Source: Phycisphaerae bacterium | GTDB taxonomy: Bacteria; Planctomycetota; Phycisphaerae; Phycisphaerales; SM1A02 | Reading direction: 5' to 3' | Length of the DNA stretch: 64,000 bases | Assembly (NCBI GenBank): GCA_002716385.1 | Contig: PBAX01000022.1 | Coordinates: forward strand, 248,001 to 312,000 | Part shown: piece after piece, positions 42,618 to 51,702 of the stretch | How positions within the stretch are numbered: the first letter of the stretch is position 1 | How the letters are laid out: every line of letters starts with the position of its first letter | The notes under the pieces: generated by a model | Told to the model about the DNA's origin: nothing | Database searches by the model: none | The model's input: the letters and a program-made list of their open reading frames with translations, nothing else | Made by a program: the position numbers and the translations under genes

Positions 42618-43814
42618 TCATTCCGGTGTTTCAATGCTGTTCCCAGCCATTACGGGGACGTTATCACGCTCTGGATGCAGGTGAACATCCCCCTTCAACA
42701 GAAGGGCCGCTCCGATCAGACTCCAGACGAGTTCATAACCCCGATAGATCAACAGCATCCCGATTACCTGATTTGGTGTCGCCAGATCAGGTGTTGCCAG
42801 AAGCACGATTCCAAGACCCTCCATCACGCCAACGCCTTGCCAGGTCATTGGAACGGCAGCAGCCAGGAACAGGACCGGCATGATTGCCAGAATCACACCA
42901 AGGTCGTGGTCCATGCCCAGCGAGAGGCCCGCCATGGTGGCGGCCATCGCCAGAAGGATCTGAACAACCACCGATACCGCCGTCGCGGTCGCGACGGACG
43001 TCCGATGTGATCCATAGGCATGCACGGCATTCTCGATTCGACTCAACATCCCCCCGCCGATCATGGATTGCAATCGATCCATCTTCAACCACGACCGTAG
43101 TCCGCCCAGGAAATACAGGCCTGAAAGCAGTCCGATCAGAACGATCGCGAGACACGCCCAGAGTCCGATCTTGAATGCGATCGAATCGGTTGTCGCCACT
43201 AGCACACCAGCCAGTGCCGTCAGAATGAGCAGTCCAAGCAGACCTGTGAGCCGATCGAACACGACACTCATGATCGCTGTCACACGATCCTCGCTTTTGC
43301 GGGAGACATACCAAGCCTTGACGATGTCTCCACCTTCCGTTCCGGGAAGACAGAAGTTGAAGAATGCGCCGATGAAGACGAGTCGGAGAGTCCTGAACCA
43401 ACCGACTTGCAGACCACGGCATCGCATGAGCAGCCACCATCGAGTGGCTTGAAGTGGATACACGCCGATCAGGAAAAGCAGGCCCATGAACAACAGCAGT
43501 GGGCTGGCCTTAGAGAACGTCGTCAGGATTCCCGGTCGATACCACTCGTTCGGAAACTGGAATGTCTGCGATGTACTTGATGACCCATCCGTGGGAGCCA
43601 CCGTCCCACTCATGAGAACACTGCCGACAGGTTGGACATCTTCGATATGTATGAATCGAACCGACTCGGAAGCGCCACCGGCTGGGCCCGGTTCACCGAT
43701 CGGAATTCGTACTGCATCTTGCCAATTGATCGCCCATAGAACGATGGCGACACCGGCGATGATCAAGACCAATCTGATGATGCGTAGAAGCGTGCGTGAC
43801 ATCTGCGGCTGCAT
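42618..43814 (-). CDS. Flippase-like membrane protein of the LPG-synthase-TM (AglD/UPF0104) family
   Basis: The protein is 398 residues from the ATG at 43814; a TTG at 43832 and an ATG at 43802 are alternatives, none with a good ribosome-binding site. It has about eight membrane helices with family features FFNFCLPGTEGGDIVKAWYVSR at about 150-171 and 'RLTGLLGLLILTALAGVL' near 183-200, and 'TWQGVGVMEGLGIVLL' towards the end. Members are often encoded beside DPM1/GtrB-type transferases and are thought to move polyprenyl-linked sugars. Here it leads the arn operon and could replace ArnE/ArnF. A periplasmic-facing insert is seen at about 50-90. This transport role is inference. Confidence 0.9.
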   Translation of the reverse strand: MQPQMSRTLLRIIRLVLIIAGVAIVLWAINWQDAVRIPIGEPGPAGGASESVRFIHIEDVQPVGSVLMSGTVAPTDGSSSTSQTFQFPNEWYRPGILTTFSKASPLLLFMGLLFLIGVYPLQATRWWLLMRCRGLQVGWFRTLRLVFIGAFFNFCLPGTEGGDIVKAWYVSRKSEDRVTAIMSVVFDRLTGLLGLLILTALAGVLVATTDSIAFKIGLWACLAIVLIGLLSGLYFLGGLRSWLKMDRLQSMIGGGMLSRIENAVHAYGSHRTSVATATAVSVVVQILLAMAATMAGLSLGMDHDLGVILAIMPVLFLAAAVPMTWQGVGVMEGLGIVLLATPDLATPNQVIGMLLIYRGYELVWSLIGAALLLKGDVHLHPERDNVPVMAGNSIETPE

Positions 43815-43841
43815 GGTAGGCACAAGTGACAACGGCTGTTG

Positions 43842-43872
43842 AAAAACCCGGTCTGGATGACTCCAGACCGGG
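43842..43872 (-). terminator. Intrinsic terminator after the S9 peptidase gene, immediately before the arn operon
   Basis: A perfect eleven-base-pair stem (CCCGGTCTGGA/TCCAGACCGGG) with a TGAC loop on the plus strand is followed, on the minus strand, by TTTTT. It ends only about 27 bases before the start codon of the flippase-like gene, which leaves no room for a promoter between them. Confidence 0.88.
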
Positions 43873-43910
43873 CAATGAACCTGCTGATGAATGTGAACAG
43901 AATGGATCTA

Positions 43911-46208
43911 TCAGGGCATTTCCGGCGAACTCGCCTTGCGTTGCTCAAGAGCGATGGCACGCTCCACTGATTGGATCATGTAATCGAAAGCGATGAGATC
44001 CTCAGCGGGGATCGTGGGACGCTGGCTTTCCAGCGTATCCAGAAGTTTCGGTAAATCGTCCGGTGGTATGGCTTTGATCATTTCAAGTCCCTGTTGAACC
44101 TGGGCCAGCTGGAGATCGGTCAACTGGGCACGGTCCACGAACGCTCGCTCCGGTTGGGCCTCGACAGCCTCGGGCTCCCAGTCAGCGACGCCAGCGAGTT
44201 CGAGATTTCCTCGGGCTCTTACTTGAGCGGTCGATCGACTGACGATGTCCCCCATCGGCTCGACTCTGCCACCAAGGTGCTTGGCCAGGAACTCCTCGGT
44301 GATCGCGTTGAACGCCATGTTGTTTTCCGGACGACGCATGCCATGGCCCTCATCGGGGAAGACGACGTAGGTGACCGGAAGATCCCGTGACTCCATCGCC
44401 TCTACGATCTGATCACTCTCGGAGATCTTGACTCGTGGATCATTGGCGCCCTGTGCGATAAGCAACGGTCGCTCGATCCGATCGACATGCGTCAGAGGCG
44501 AGATGCTATCGAGATATTCCCTTTCATCGAGACCGCCCACACGGGTTTCGAACATCCGGATCATTGGTTTCCAATACGGCGGAATCGTCTCGAGCAGCGT
44601 AGCGACATGCGAAGGCCCGACGATGTCGACACCCGCTGCATACAACTCGGGATCCCGTGTCAATCCAGCAAGCGTTGCATAGCCTCCGTAGGAGCCGCCC
44701 ATAATGGCGATTCGATCCGAATCGGCGATCTTGTTCTCAATGGCCCAGTTGGTCGCATCCACGAGATCATCCTGCATGGCTGCATACCACTGACGGTTGC
44801 CCGCGTTGAGAAATGATTTGCCGAACCCGGTCGAACCTCTGAAATTCGGACTCAGTACGGCATACCCACGATCGGCGAGCCATTGATGCATCGGGTTGTA
44901 GCCCCATGAATCACGAGCCCACGGACCACCGTGCACAAGCAGGACCATTGGCGTGGGTCCTGTGGTGTTCTTTGGCTTCGTGAGATAGGCGGTCATGGTC
45001 AAGCCGTCACGAGTCGGAATCTCGATCGCTTCCATCGGAGCCAGTTCGTAGTTCTCGAGATCGGGCCTGTGCGAGAAGAGGTAGGTGCCTTTCTTCGCAT
45101 CACGATCCCAGATCCAATAGGTGACTGGTCCGGCATCCTGGACGATCGCGATCGTCCAGAGACGATCGTCACGTGTCCGACTCGTGATGTTGAAATCGCC
45201 CGAACCGAGTTTTCTGATTCCCTCGAGATCCTCGGTGATGGAGTCGTCAAGTGGCGTCCACTCTTCCCGGAGATAGTTCACCACGACCCCCTGAGGAACC
45301 TTAGTGATCGGATCCATGATCGAGCCGCTGACATCGGCTTTGTCGGAGGCGAACAGGACGGTGGCCTTGTCCGCACCACCTCTTTCGGCTGGCATCGAGA
45401 CCAGCGCCGCCGTGTCGCGGTTTCTGGAATCGATTCCATAGACGATATCCCCCGTGTTGCTTATGCCGGTGGGCTGTGTCGTCATGGAATCCTCCATGGG
45501 CACATTCATATATTCGAACCAGCCCTCCTGATCCTGCATCTCGAAGAGCATGCCCCCCTCGGGAGTCATCTTGATTCTTCCGAGTGGCGACCATTTGTCG
45601 TCGAAGAAATATCCCAAGAAACCCTCGTCATTCTGGATGAGCTTGGTGCGTTCGCCGGTTCTCGTGTTGATGATGTCGTAGTCGCTGAATTGAGGATCTC
45701 GGTCGTTGATGGATATAAGAATCTCATCGGGCCGATCCCTGTGGATCTCTACGATCCCGGCCTTGACGCCATCGACGGGCGTGAGGTCATCGACCTTGCC
45801 ATCCTCAATGGACACGACATAGACATGGGTGTTCTCGTCTCCGTTGTTGTCACGTGAGAAGAGGATCTGCTCACTGTTGTATGCCCATGTGTAGCCAGGC
45901 AATGGCCGATCGGTGAAGGTCGTCAATGGTCTGGCTTCACCGCCGTCCCTTGGCTGCAGCCAGATGTTCATCACGCCCTCGTATGGAGCCAGATACGAGA
46001 TCCATTTGCCGTCGGGACTGATCTGCACGCCCACTCGCTCGGGATTGCCGAAGAGAACCTCGCGTGGGATCAACGGGGGTTGTTCCATCTCTTTCGTTTC
46101 AGAGGCAGTGGTCCCATTCTCCGTGTTTCCGGTGTCATTGCCCCACGCGGAAAACGAAAACACTGGCATGCAGAGAATTGCTGTCGTGATGGTCCATCTT
46201 CTGTTCAC
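43911..46208 (-). CDS. Secreted S9 prolyl-oligopeptidase-family peptidase (acylaminoacyl/dipeptidyl peptidase type)
   Basis: The 765-residue protein starts at a GTG with AGGAG nine bases upstream and has a signal peptide (cleavage near FSAWG-ND). A WD40/TolB-like propeller (about 50-390) precedes an alpha/beta hydrolase (about 400-660). The nucleophile is S506 in MGGSYGGYATLAG. The acid is in AQGANDPRVKISES and the histidine in FPDEGHGMRRPEN. A C-terminal extension of about 100 residues after the catalytic domain (ARGNLELAGV...) is unusual for the family. It probably degrades peptides in the periplasm. It ends at a strong terminator. Confidence 0.95.
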   Translation of the reverse strand: MNRRWTITTAILCMPVFSFSAWGNDTGNTENGTTASETKEMEQPPLIPREVLFGNPERVGVQISPDGKWISYLAPYEGVMNIWLQPRDGGEARPLTTFTDRPLPGYTWAYNSEQILFSRDNNGDENTHVYVVSIEDGKVDDLTPVDGVKAGIVEIHRDRPDEILISINDRDPQFSDYDIINTRTGERTKLIQNDEGFLGYFFDDKWSPLGRIKMTPEGGMLFEMQDQEGWFEYMNVPMEDSMTTQPTGISNTGDIVYGIDSRNRDTAALVSMPAERGGADKATVLFASDKADVSGSIMDPITKVPQGVVVNYLREEWTPLDDSITEDLEGIRKLGSGDFNITSRTRDDRLWTIAIVQDAGPVTYWIWDRDAKKGTYLFSHRPDLENYELAPMEAIEIPTRDGLTMTAYLTKPKNTTGPTPMVLLVHGGPWARDSWGYNPMHQWLADRGYAVLSPNFRGSTGFGKSFLNAGNRQWYAAMQDDLVDATNWAIENKIADSDRIAIMGGSYGGYATLAGLTRDPELYAAGVDIVGPSHVATLLETIPPYWKPMIRMFETRVGGLDEREYLDSISPLTHVDRIERPLLIAQGANDPRVKISESDQIVEAMESRDLPVTYVVFPDEGHGMRRPENNMAFNAITEEFLAKHLGGRVEPMGDIVSRSTAQVRARGNLELAGVADWEPEAVEAQPERAFVDRAQLTDLQLAQVQQGLEMIKAIPPDDLPKLLDTLESQRPTIPAEDLIAFDYMIQSVERAIALEQRKASSPEMP

Positions 46209-46309
46209 GGGTCGGTACTCCTGATTACTTGAGCCCGACAGTATGACAGATTTTCAGTCGCCAATCGGCGGCCTGCTTGGGTGCCTGCAAGGGTGTCCTC
46301 AGAGGGATC

Positions 46310-47398
46310 TCAATCGAAGATGAGGACGATCCACGCCGCGAACACCAGCAGATGGATGACCCCCTGGAGCGCATTGGTTCGTCCACCCGAGAAATTGACG
46401 ATGCAGAGTCCGAGTGTGAGGCACAACAGAATGGCATCGACCGGCTCGAGTCCAAGCTGGACAGGCTCGCTCGTGATCAGTCCGATCGCCAAGACGGCGG
46501 GAATCGTCAAGCCGATGGTGGCCAGACCTGATCCAAGACTGATGTTCATGACACGTTGGATTTGATTCGCCTTGGCGGCGGCGATGGCTGCCAGCCCTTC
46601 GGGGGAGAGCACGAGGATGGCCACGACGACACCGCCAAGTGCCTGGGGAAGACCCGACTCGTCGAGTCCGTACTGAAGCACGACCGCGATCTTCTTGGCC
46701 AGCAGAACGATGGGAAGCATAGTGCAGAGCAGCATGATCCCGTGATAGAACGCGCTGCCTTCGAGCTTGCCGTGACTGTGGTCGTCACCCTTCTCTTCAT
46801 GGACAAAGTAGTTTCGATGTGAAAACGCCTGAAGCCCGAGGAAGACTCCGTAGATTCCGAATGCGGCAACGGTAAGGAAGACGGCAACCGATGTCGAGTG
46901 CGATGCGTCCCGTGTGGACTCCGTCCAGGTCGGCAGGATCAGGCCGAGCACCGCCAGCACAAGCAGCAGTGAAAGATAGGATCCTGCGCTGCGAAGGTTG
47001 AAGAACTGCTCCCGATGGAAGATGCCTCCGATGAGAAGGCAGGCGCCGATCAGACCGTTCAGGACAAGCATCAGAACAGCGAACATCGTGTCGCGAGCCA
47101 GTGTCGGATTGTCGTCGCCGACGAGCATGACGGATGAGATCATCGCGACTTCGATGCTGATGACGGAAAGCGTCAGAATCAGGGTTCCATATGGCTCACC
47201 GAACTTGTGTGCCAGCCATTCCGCATGTCGAACGACCGAGAAGGACGAGATCAGGATGACTATGAACAACCAGCCGAACACCAGGCCGCCACGAAGCGGT
47301 GTGAACGGAGTGGCCAGTAGATCGCCATTGGTCATGAATATGACCAAAGTGACGACCGCAACCACGAATGCGTATTCTCGACGGAACCAGCTGATCAC
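46310..47398 (-). CDS. Calcium/proton antiporter (ChaA-type, CaCA family)
   Basis: The 362-residue integral membrane protein, about eleven helices, starts at a GTG with AGGAG nine bases upstream. The two inverted alpha-repeats of the CaCA superfamily are visible: FGEPYGTLILTLSVISIEV at about 67-85 (E68, E83) and VLSPEGLAAIAAAKANQIQR followed by NISLGSGLATIGLTIP in the C-terminal half. A histidine-containing acidic loop (HEEKGDDHSHG) lies between the halves and could bind cations. It exports Ca2+ (or Na+/K+) in exchange for protons. It sits alone between the peptidase and TolB-like genes on the same strand, with about 100 and 74 bases on either side. Confidence 0.94.
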   Translation of the reverse strand: MISWFRREYAFVVAVVTLVIFMTNGDLLATPFTPLRGGLVFGWLFIVILISSFSVVRHAEWLAHKFGEPYGTLILTLSVISIEVAMISSVMLVGDDNPTLARDTMFAVLMLVLNGLIGACLLIGGIFHREQFFNLRSAGSYLSLLLVLAVLGLILPTWTESTRDASHSTSVAVFLTVAAFGIYGVFLGLQAFSHRNYFVHEEKGDDHSHGKLEGSAFYHGIMLLCTMLPIVLLAKKIAVVLQYGLDESGLPQALGGVVVAILVLSPEGLAAIAAAKANQIQRVMNISLGSGLATIGLTIPAVLAIGLITSEPVQLGLEPVDAILLCLTLGLCIVNFSGGRTNALQGVIHLLVFAAWIVLIFD

Positions 47399-47472
47399 GA
47401 TTCAGATCTCCTCGAAAAGCCTCTGAATGCTAACAAGCGGAACCATTGTTTTCATGCCGGTCGAATTCGTAC

Positions 47473-48624
47473 CTAGTGAGCGGCCTTCCTCTTCAGGAAA
47501 ACCTCCGGATCTGGAAACTCCGCTATGTACAGCTGGGATGAATCATCCTTGCGTTTACTTGTCCAGATCATCAGACTTGAATCGGCGTTGAATGCGGGCA
47601 GGCCATCGAAGCCCATGCTCGATGTCACTCTGGAACGACGGGTGCCGTATCGAGTTGGACGACCTTCCTGAAGATCGCCGGGATCGGCGTCCACGATGAA
47701 GATCTCGTAGTTGTAATGCCCTTCTTCACTTGTTGCATAGACGAGACTTCGTCCATTGGAATGCCAGAACGGCGCCCAGTTCACGAATTCGTTGTCCGTA
47801 ACCTGAATCTCCCGTTCGATCCCAGTGATCGCCCCGGACTCGTCGAAGGCGAGTTCACTGACGAATATCTGAAGGTGATCGTCGTTCTTTCGATCCGATC
47901 GATAGCAGATGCGCTTCCCATCGGGAGAGAAGAACGGCCCCCCGTCGTAGCCTGGAGCCATGACCAGATCGATGCGTTTCCCGGTCTGGAGATCCTTCAC
48001 GAAGATGTCCCCATCTCCGGATTCCAGCGATGTATACAGAAGATGGCGACCATCGGGACTGATGGAGCATTCCGCCTGGTAATTCTTCTCGTCACCTTCG
48101 ATGAGTCGCAGCGCGGGTGGCATGCCACCGTCGATCCTGGCCTCGACGATTCTCATCTCCGGAGGAAACTCCCATCGGTAGTCCCTCGAGTCTCTCTGGT
48201 ATCCCGGTGCCGGCGAGTCGTCCGGCGTTTCAATCGTCGAGGCGAATATGACGCGATTCGCATGCTGTGGGTGGAACCATCCGCAGGTGTTGGCAGCATC
48301 TTCCGGACTGATGCGTCGGATGTTCTCGAGTGTCCATCGCGGCGACGAATCCTCGTGCATCACCAGATCACCCAGATACATCCCGTAATGGGAATCCGGT
48401 TCCTCGCCCTCCGGTGGTACCGGAACCGCCTGGAACACGACCATGGATCCGTCGGGGGAAATGTAGGATTCACCCGCCTTGACGAATTGCTTCGCACTGG
48501 TCAGCTGGCATGCATTCTCGAAGCCCATCGCATGACTCGGTCTGGCCATGAGGTCGGCATCCATCCCATTGGCCTGCGGCTCATGCAGGCCGATCATTAT
48601 CAGAATAATAAACCACGAATTCAT
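47473..48624 (-). CDS. Secreted TolB-like beta-propeller (PD40) protein
   Basis: I start the 383-residue protein at the ATG at 48624, preceded by GGGAGAG and giving a signal peptide (MNSWFIILIMIGLHEPQA); the frame runs further upstream to 48699 without a site. Repeats of the PD40/TolB type are CSISPDGRHLLYTS, PFFSPDGKRICYRS, WAPFWHSNGRSLVYAT and LPAFNADSSLMIWTS, plus two more degenerate ones, together enough for a six-bladed propeller. No hydrolase domain follows. It is probably a periplasmic or secreted protein that binds a partner. The function is unknown. Confidence 0.88.
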   Translation of the reverse strand: MNSWFIILIMIGLHEPQANGMDADLMARPSHAMGFENACQLTSAKQFVKAGESYISPDGSMVVFQAVPVPPEGEEPDSHYGMYLGDLVMHEDSSPRWTLENIRRISPEDAANTCGWFHPQHANRVIFASTIETPDDSPAPGYQRDSRDYRWEFPPEMRIVEARIDGGMPPALRLIEGDEKNYQAECSISPDGRHLLYTSLESGDGDIFVKDLQTGKRIDLVMAPGYDGGPFFSPDGKRICYRSDRKNDDHLQIFVSELAFDESGAITGIEREIQVTDNEFVNWAPFWHSNGRSLVYATSEEGHYNYEIFIVDADPGDLQEGRPTRYGTRRSRVTSSMGFDGLPAFNADSSLMIWTSKRKDDSSQLYIAEFPDPEVFLKRKAAH

Positions 48625-48714
48625 GATCTCTCCCGGTATTGAATGACGGTCATAGGATTCCTCATGTTCTGATTCGGCGTCGTCTCGGGCGGATCCCAAT
48701 ACACCTCTTCGAGA

Positions 48715-49227
48715 TCAGACATCCTTCAGGATTCTCTTCAGGACCGAACGAAGCTCACAAACAATAGGCTCCGTGTCGGAGGACGAGATCTCCAAAGCCC
48801 ATTTGGCCGCTGCGATTCTTCTTTTTCCGGCCTTTTCCTGGCCCGCCATCGATGCCGTGAAATTGTCGATCTGGTCGGCGAGCTTGATGGCCCTGCCCTG
48901 CCATGGTCCGTCGATCAGCTGCTGCTTGTAGGCCGGTTCGCGAATCTGCTCGGGAAGCCGGTGATCCTTGCTCATGACGCCTACCCAATCAGCGACATCG
49001 TCGCCGAAAAGCTTCGAAATATCGTCGTGATCCGCCGGCGTATCCTCGATGACATCATGCAGATAACCTGCAGCCAGCAGCTCGTTGTCGGCACCGGCAC
49101 GGGCGAGAATCGCAGCCACTCTTGCCGGGTGCTGGAAGTAGGGAGATCCGTCCTTCCGTGTATGGCCATCATGCAGCGTGGCTGCCATGGAGGCCGCTTT
49201 CACGACGATGTTCCATTGTTCAGACAT
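48715..49227 (-). CDS. HD-domain phosphohydrolase (RelA/SpoT hydrolase-like, MESH1 type)
   Basis: From the ATG at 49227 this is a 170-residue single-domain protein; the longer frame to 49308 overlaps the MBL gene. Metal-binding residues are H33 (GSPYFQHPARVA), H57-D58 (GYLHDVIEDT) and the later D in LADQIDN. The pattern resembles the hydrolase half of RelA/SpoT and small alarmone hydrolases. The later part, which carries catalytic residues in true (p)ppGpp hydrolases, reads 'KLADQIDNFTAS' and looks intact. Substrate: (p)ppGpp or NADPH are possible. It lies ten bases downstream of the MBL hydrolase gene on the same strand. Confidence 0.85.
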   Translation of the reverse strand: MSEQWNIVVKAASMAATLHDGHTRKDGSPYFQHPARVAAILARAGADNELLAAGYLHDVIEDTPADHDDISKLFGDDVADWVGVMSKDHRLPEQIREPAYKQQLIDGPWQGRAIKLADQIDNFTASMAGQEKAGKRRIAAAKWALEISSSDTEPIVCELRSVLKRILKDV

Positions 49228-49237
49228 GGGCAACAGT

Positions 49238-49909
49238 CTACAGAGTGATGCAATCACCAGCGGACATGATTTCAACCGAAGCGGTCGATGGTCGGAACTT
49301 CGAGACATCCACCTCGATCGGAGGCCAGGTGTTGTAGTGGATCGGCACCACGCGTGGCGCCCCGATCAGATCGGCGGCACGAGAGGCGAGTTCCGGTCCC
49401 ATCGTGAAACGGTCCCCGATGGGAATCAACGCGATGTCGGGCTTGTATGTCTCACCTATGAGCGCCATGTCGCTGAAGAGGTCGGTGTCACCGCAGTGGT
49501 AGATGGTCCTGCCACCGACATGAAGCACCAGCCCCGCTGGCATGCCCATGTACTGGCCCTCGTAGCTGCTTGAATGGAATGCCTGGGTGAAAGCCACCCA
49601 GTTGCCTCCGTCGATCTTAATGCGGCCCCCATGATTGCCCGGTTCGGATTTCTCTATTCCCTGTCCTGCGAAATGGGTAACCAGTTCGTAGTTGGCGATG
49701 AGCACAGCATCGTTCGCCTTGGCTATCTCGAGCGTGTCGCCCACATGGTCCTCATGACCGTGGGTCAACGCGACGTGTGAACATTTGACTTCCGAGGGCT
49801 TGATCGTCGCGGATGGATTTCCGGTGAGGAAGGGATCGACGGCTATGGATACATGCTCATCTGAAATCTGGAAACCGGAATGGCCGAAGTATGTCAAGGT
49901 GCAGGTCAC
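49238..49909 (-). CDS. Metallo-beta-lactamase-fold hydrolase (UlaG/UPF0173 type)
   Basis: From the GTG at 49909, preceded by GGAGAG, this is 223 residues; an ATG 18 bases upstream and the longer frame overlapping the response-regulator gene lack such a site. The metal-binding motif THGHEDH is at 49-55, with further ligands in 'TQAFHSS', 'HCGDTDLF' and 'VVPIHYNTW'. The sequence follows the UPF0173 metal-dependent hydrolase family (YtkL-like). The substrate is unknown; lactone or phosphoester hydrolysis is usual for relatives. It lies between the HD-GYP regulator gene and the small HD hydrolase gene on the same strand. Confidence 0.93.
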   Translation of the reverse strand: MTCTLTYFGHSGFQISDEHVSIAVDPFLTGNPSATIKPSEVKCSHVALTHGHEDHVGDTLEIAKANDAVLIANYELVTHFAGQGIEKSEPGNHGGRIKIDGGNWVAFTQAFHSSSYEGQYMGMPAGLVLHVGGRTIYHCGDTDLFSDMALIGETYKPDIALIPIGDRFTMGPELASRAADLIGAPRVVPIHYNTWPPIEVDVSKFRPSTASVEIMSAGDCITL

Positions 49910-49914
49910 GTTTA

Positions 49915-49920
49915 CTCTCC
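49915..49920 (-). promoter_or_regulatory. Ribosome-binding site GGAGAG for the MBL hydrolase GTG start
   Basis: GGAG precedes the GTG at 49909 by seven bases and places the start directly before the conserved 'LTYFGHSGF' segment. Confidence 0.6.
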
Positions 49921-49953
49921 GAAGCATGAAAAGGCGCGCAAGCCGGCGCCGGA

Positions 49954-51702
49954 TTAGTTCTCGCTGGATCGAACGGGAGACCATTTGGCGCGTATTGCCC
50001 TTATCTCGTCGATCCTGTCTATGAAGATAGCAACAAGCTCGGGATCGAAATGCGATCCGGATTCCTCTCGAAGAAGCGAGAGGATCCTCTCGTCATCCCA
50101 CGCCTCCTTGTAGGAACGCTGCGAGCCGAGGGCATCGAACACGTCAGCGATCGCGACGATTCGTGCGAACAGGGGAATCTCATCGCCTTCTCGACCATTA
50201 CGGATCGGTTGGGTCGGGAAAACCAGATAGCCATTGTCGTCTCGAGCCAGGGTCTCCCTGCCCGGGTAGCCCTTCCCATCCCAGCGTTCATGATGGCCAC
50301 GGACAACCTCGGCGGCCGCTTCGTCGTAGCCGGACAGGAGTTCGTCGAACAATGCTTCATCCACCATCGTATGACCCTGCATGGTCGCGAACTCACGATC
50401 ATCCAGCTTGCCCGGCTTCTTCAGGATCATGTCGGGGACGGCGACTTTTCCGACATCATGAAGCATTGCGGCGATTCGCAGCCTGTCCCGCTGCAACTCA
50501 CGCTCCTCCACGGTCAGGCCGTGCCGCTGAGCCCATTCACCGAATACGACCAGCGCATATTCAGCCACGCGATTCGCATGTGCGCCCGTCTCCGATGGAT
50601 CCCGGAGCTCCGCCATGCGGATCATCCGGAGAATCATCGAGCGGGTCAGCTGCGCATTCTGCATGGAGACCGACGCCATCGAGGCGAAGTGCCGGATTGC
50701 GGTCTCGTCGTCGGCATCGAACTGTTCACGAGGCGTTCCATCGGGATTACATGGATTGATCAGCTGGAGAACACCCATGACCTGCCCGGTAGCGCCGATC
50801 AAAGGCGCAGCCATGATCGATCTGGTGTGGTAGCCGTACTTCTTGTCGAACGCGTCGTTGAATTGATATGGCGAGGTCTCATCGAGCTCGTACGCATCAC
50901 GGATGTTCGCCACCTCTCCGGTCTCGGCCACCCATCCCACGATGCTTCTGTGGTCGATGGCGATCTCCCAGTCCCTGAGCCGCTCGGTGAAATCCTGTGC
51001 TTCGAAGGATCCGTTCTGAGCATGCGTGAGTCTGAGTTGATCGGCATCCACGAGATAGCTCGCGCCGGCATCGGCAACCAGTATCCGGCGTGCTTCCGTC
51101 AACAATCTCTCCGTGAGAATGTCGATGTCCTGAATTCGAGCAAGCTCGTTGCTGAGCATGGCGATCGATCGAAGACGGCCTCGCTGCTCGCTGACATCCG
51201 ATTCGAGCGAGACGTTCATCGCCTGAAGGGAACGATTCGCCTCGTCAAGTGCGACCGCCTGCTTCTGCAGTCTGGTGGCCATCAACCTCAACTGCTGCTC
51301 CGCGATCGCCTTGGCAGCCAGTGCCCGGACACGAGCCACCAGTTCAAGTCGATCCGGCATCTTGACCAGAAAATCACTGGCGCCGTTCTCGAAGGCGTCC
51401 ACCTTGCGATGCACATCGGACTCGCTGCTGAGAATGATGATCGGAATATCACGAGTGGATTCATCCGCCTGGAGACGGCGGGTCAATTCGAGGCCGTCTA
51501 TGCCGGGCATGACCAGATCCACAAGCAGGACATTCGGCTGGATGGCGCGAATTCGATCCATCGCCAGCGAGGGGTCCATGATCGCCTCGAGTGTTATGTC
51601 CTCGTCGCCCGAGAGCATCCGGCGAACCGCCTCCCCGACGATGACCTGATCATCGACGATGACGACATGGATGCCCTGCTCGGGACGCTGTTCCGATGTC
51701 AT
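49954..51702 (-). CDS. Response regulator with GAF and HD-GYP domains (c-di-GMP phosphodiesterase type)
   Basis: The 582-residue protein has a receiver domain (about 10-130) with D62 as phosphoacceptor in VLLVDLVMPG, preceded by the acidic pair in IVDDQ. A coiled coil (about 130-180), a GAF domain (about 185-350) and an HD-GYP domain (about 365-565) follow. The last has HD at 415-416 (MLHDVGKVAVPD), 'GHTMVDEALF' and HHERWDGKGYP at 470-480, so the metal and GYP motifs are intact. It is expected to cut cyclic di-GMP in response to a sensor kinase, which is not encoded nearby. Its ATG overlaps the stop of the GH63-like gene (ATGA). Confidence 0.95.
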   Translation of the reverse strand: MTSEQRPEQGIHVVIVDDQVIVGEAVRRMLSGDEDITLEAIMDPSLAMDRIRAIQPNVLLVDLVMPGIDGLELTRRLQADESTRDIPIIILSSESDVHRKVDAFENGASDFLVKMPDRLELVARVRALAAKAIAEQQLRLMATRLQKQAVALDEANRSLQAMNVSLESDVSEQRGRLRSIAMLSNELARIQDIDILTERLLTEARRILVADAGASYLVDADQLRLTHAQNGSFEAQDFTERLRDWEIAIDHRSIVGWVAETGEVANIRDAYELDETSPYQFNDAFDKKYGYHTRSIMAAPLIGATGQVMGVLQLINPCNPDGTPREQFDADDETAIRHFASMASVSMQNAQLTRSMILRMIRMAELRDPSETGAHANRVAEYALVVFGEWAQRHGLTVEERELQRDRLRIAAMLHDVGKVAVPDMILKKPGKLDDREFATMQGHTMVDEALFDELLSGYDEAAAEVVRGHHERWDGKGYPGRETLARDDNGYLVFPTQPIRNGREGDEIPLFARIVAIADVFDALGSQRSYKEAWDDERILSLLREESGSHFDPELVAIFIDRIDEIRAIRAKWSPVRSSEN

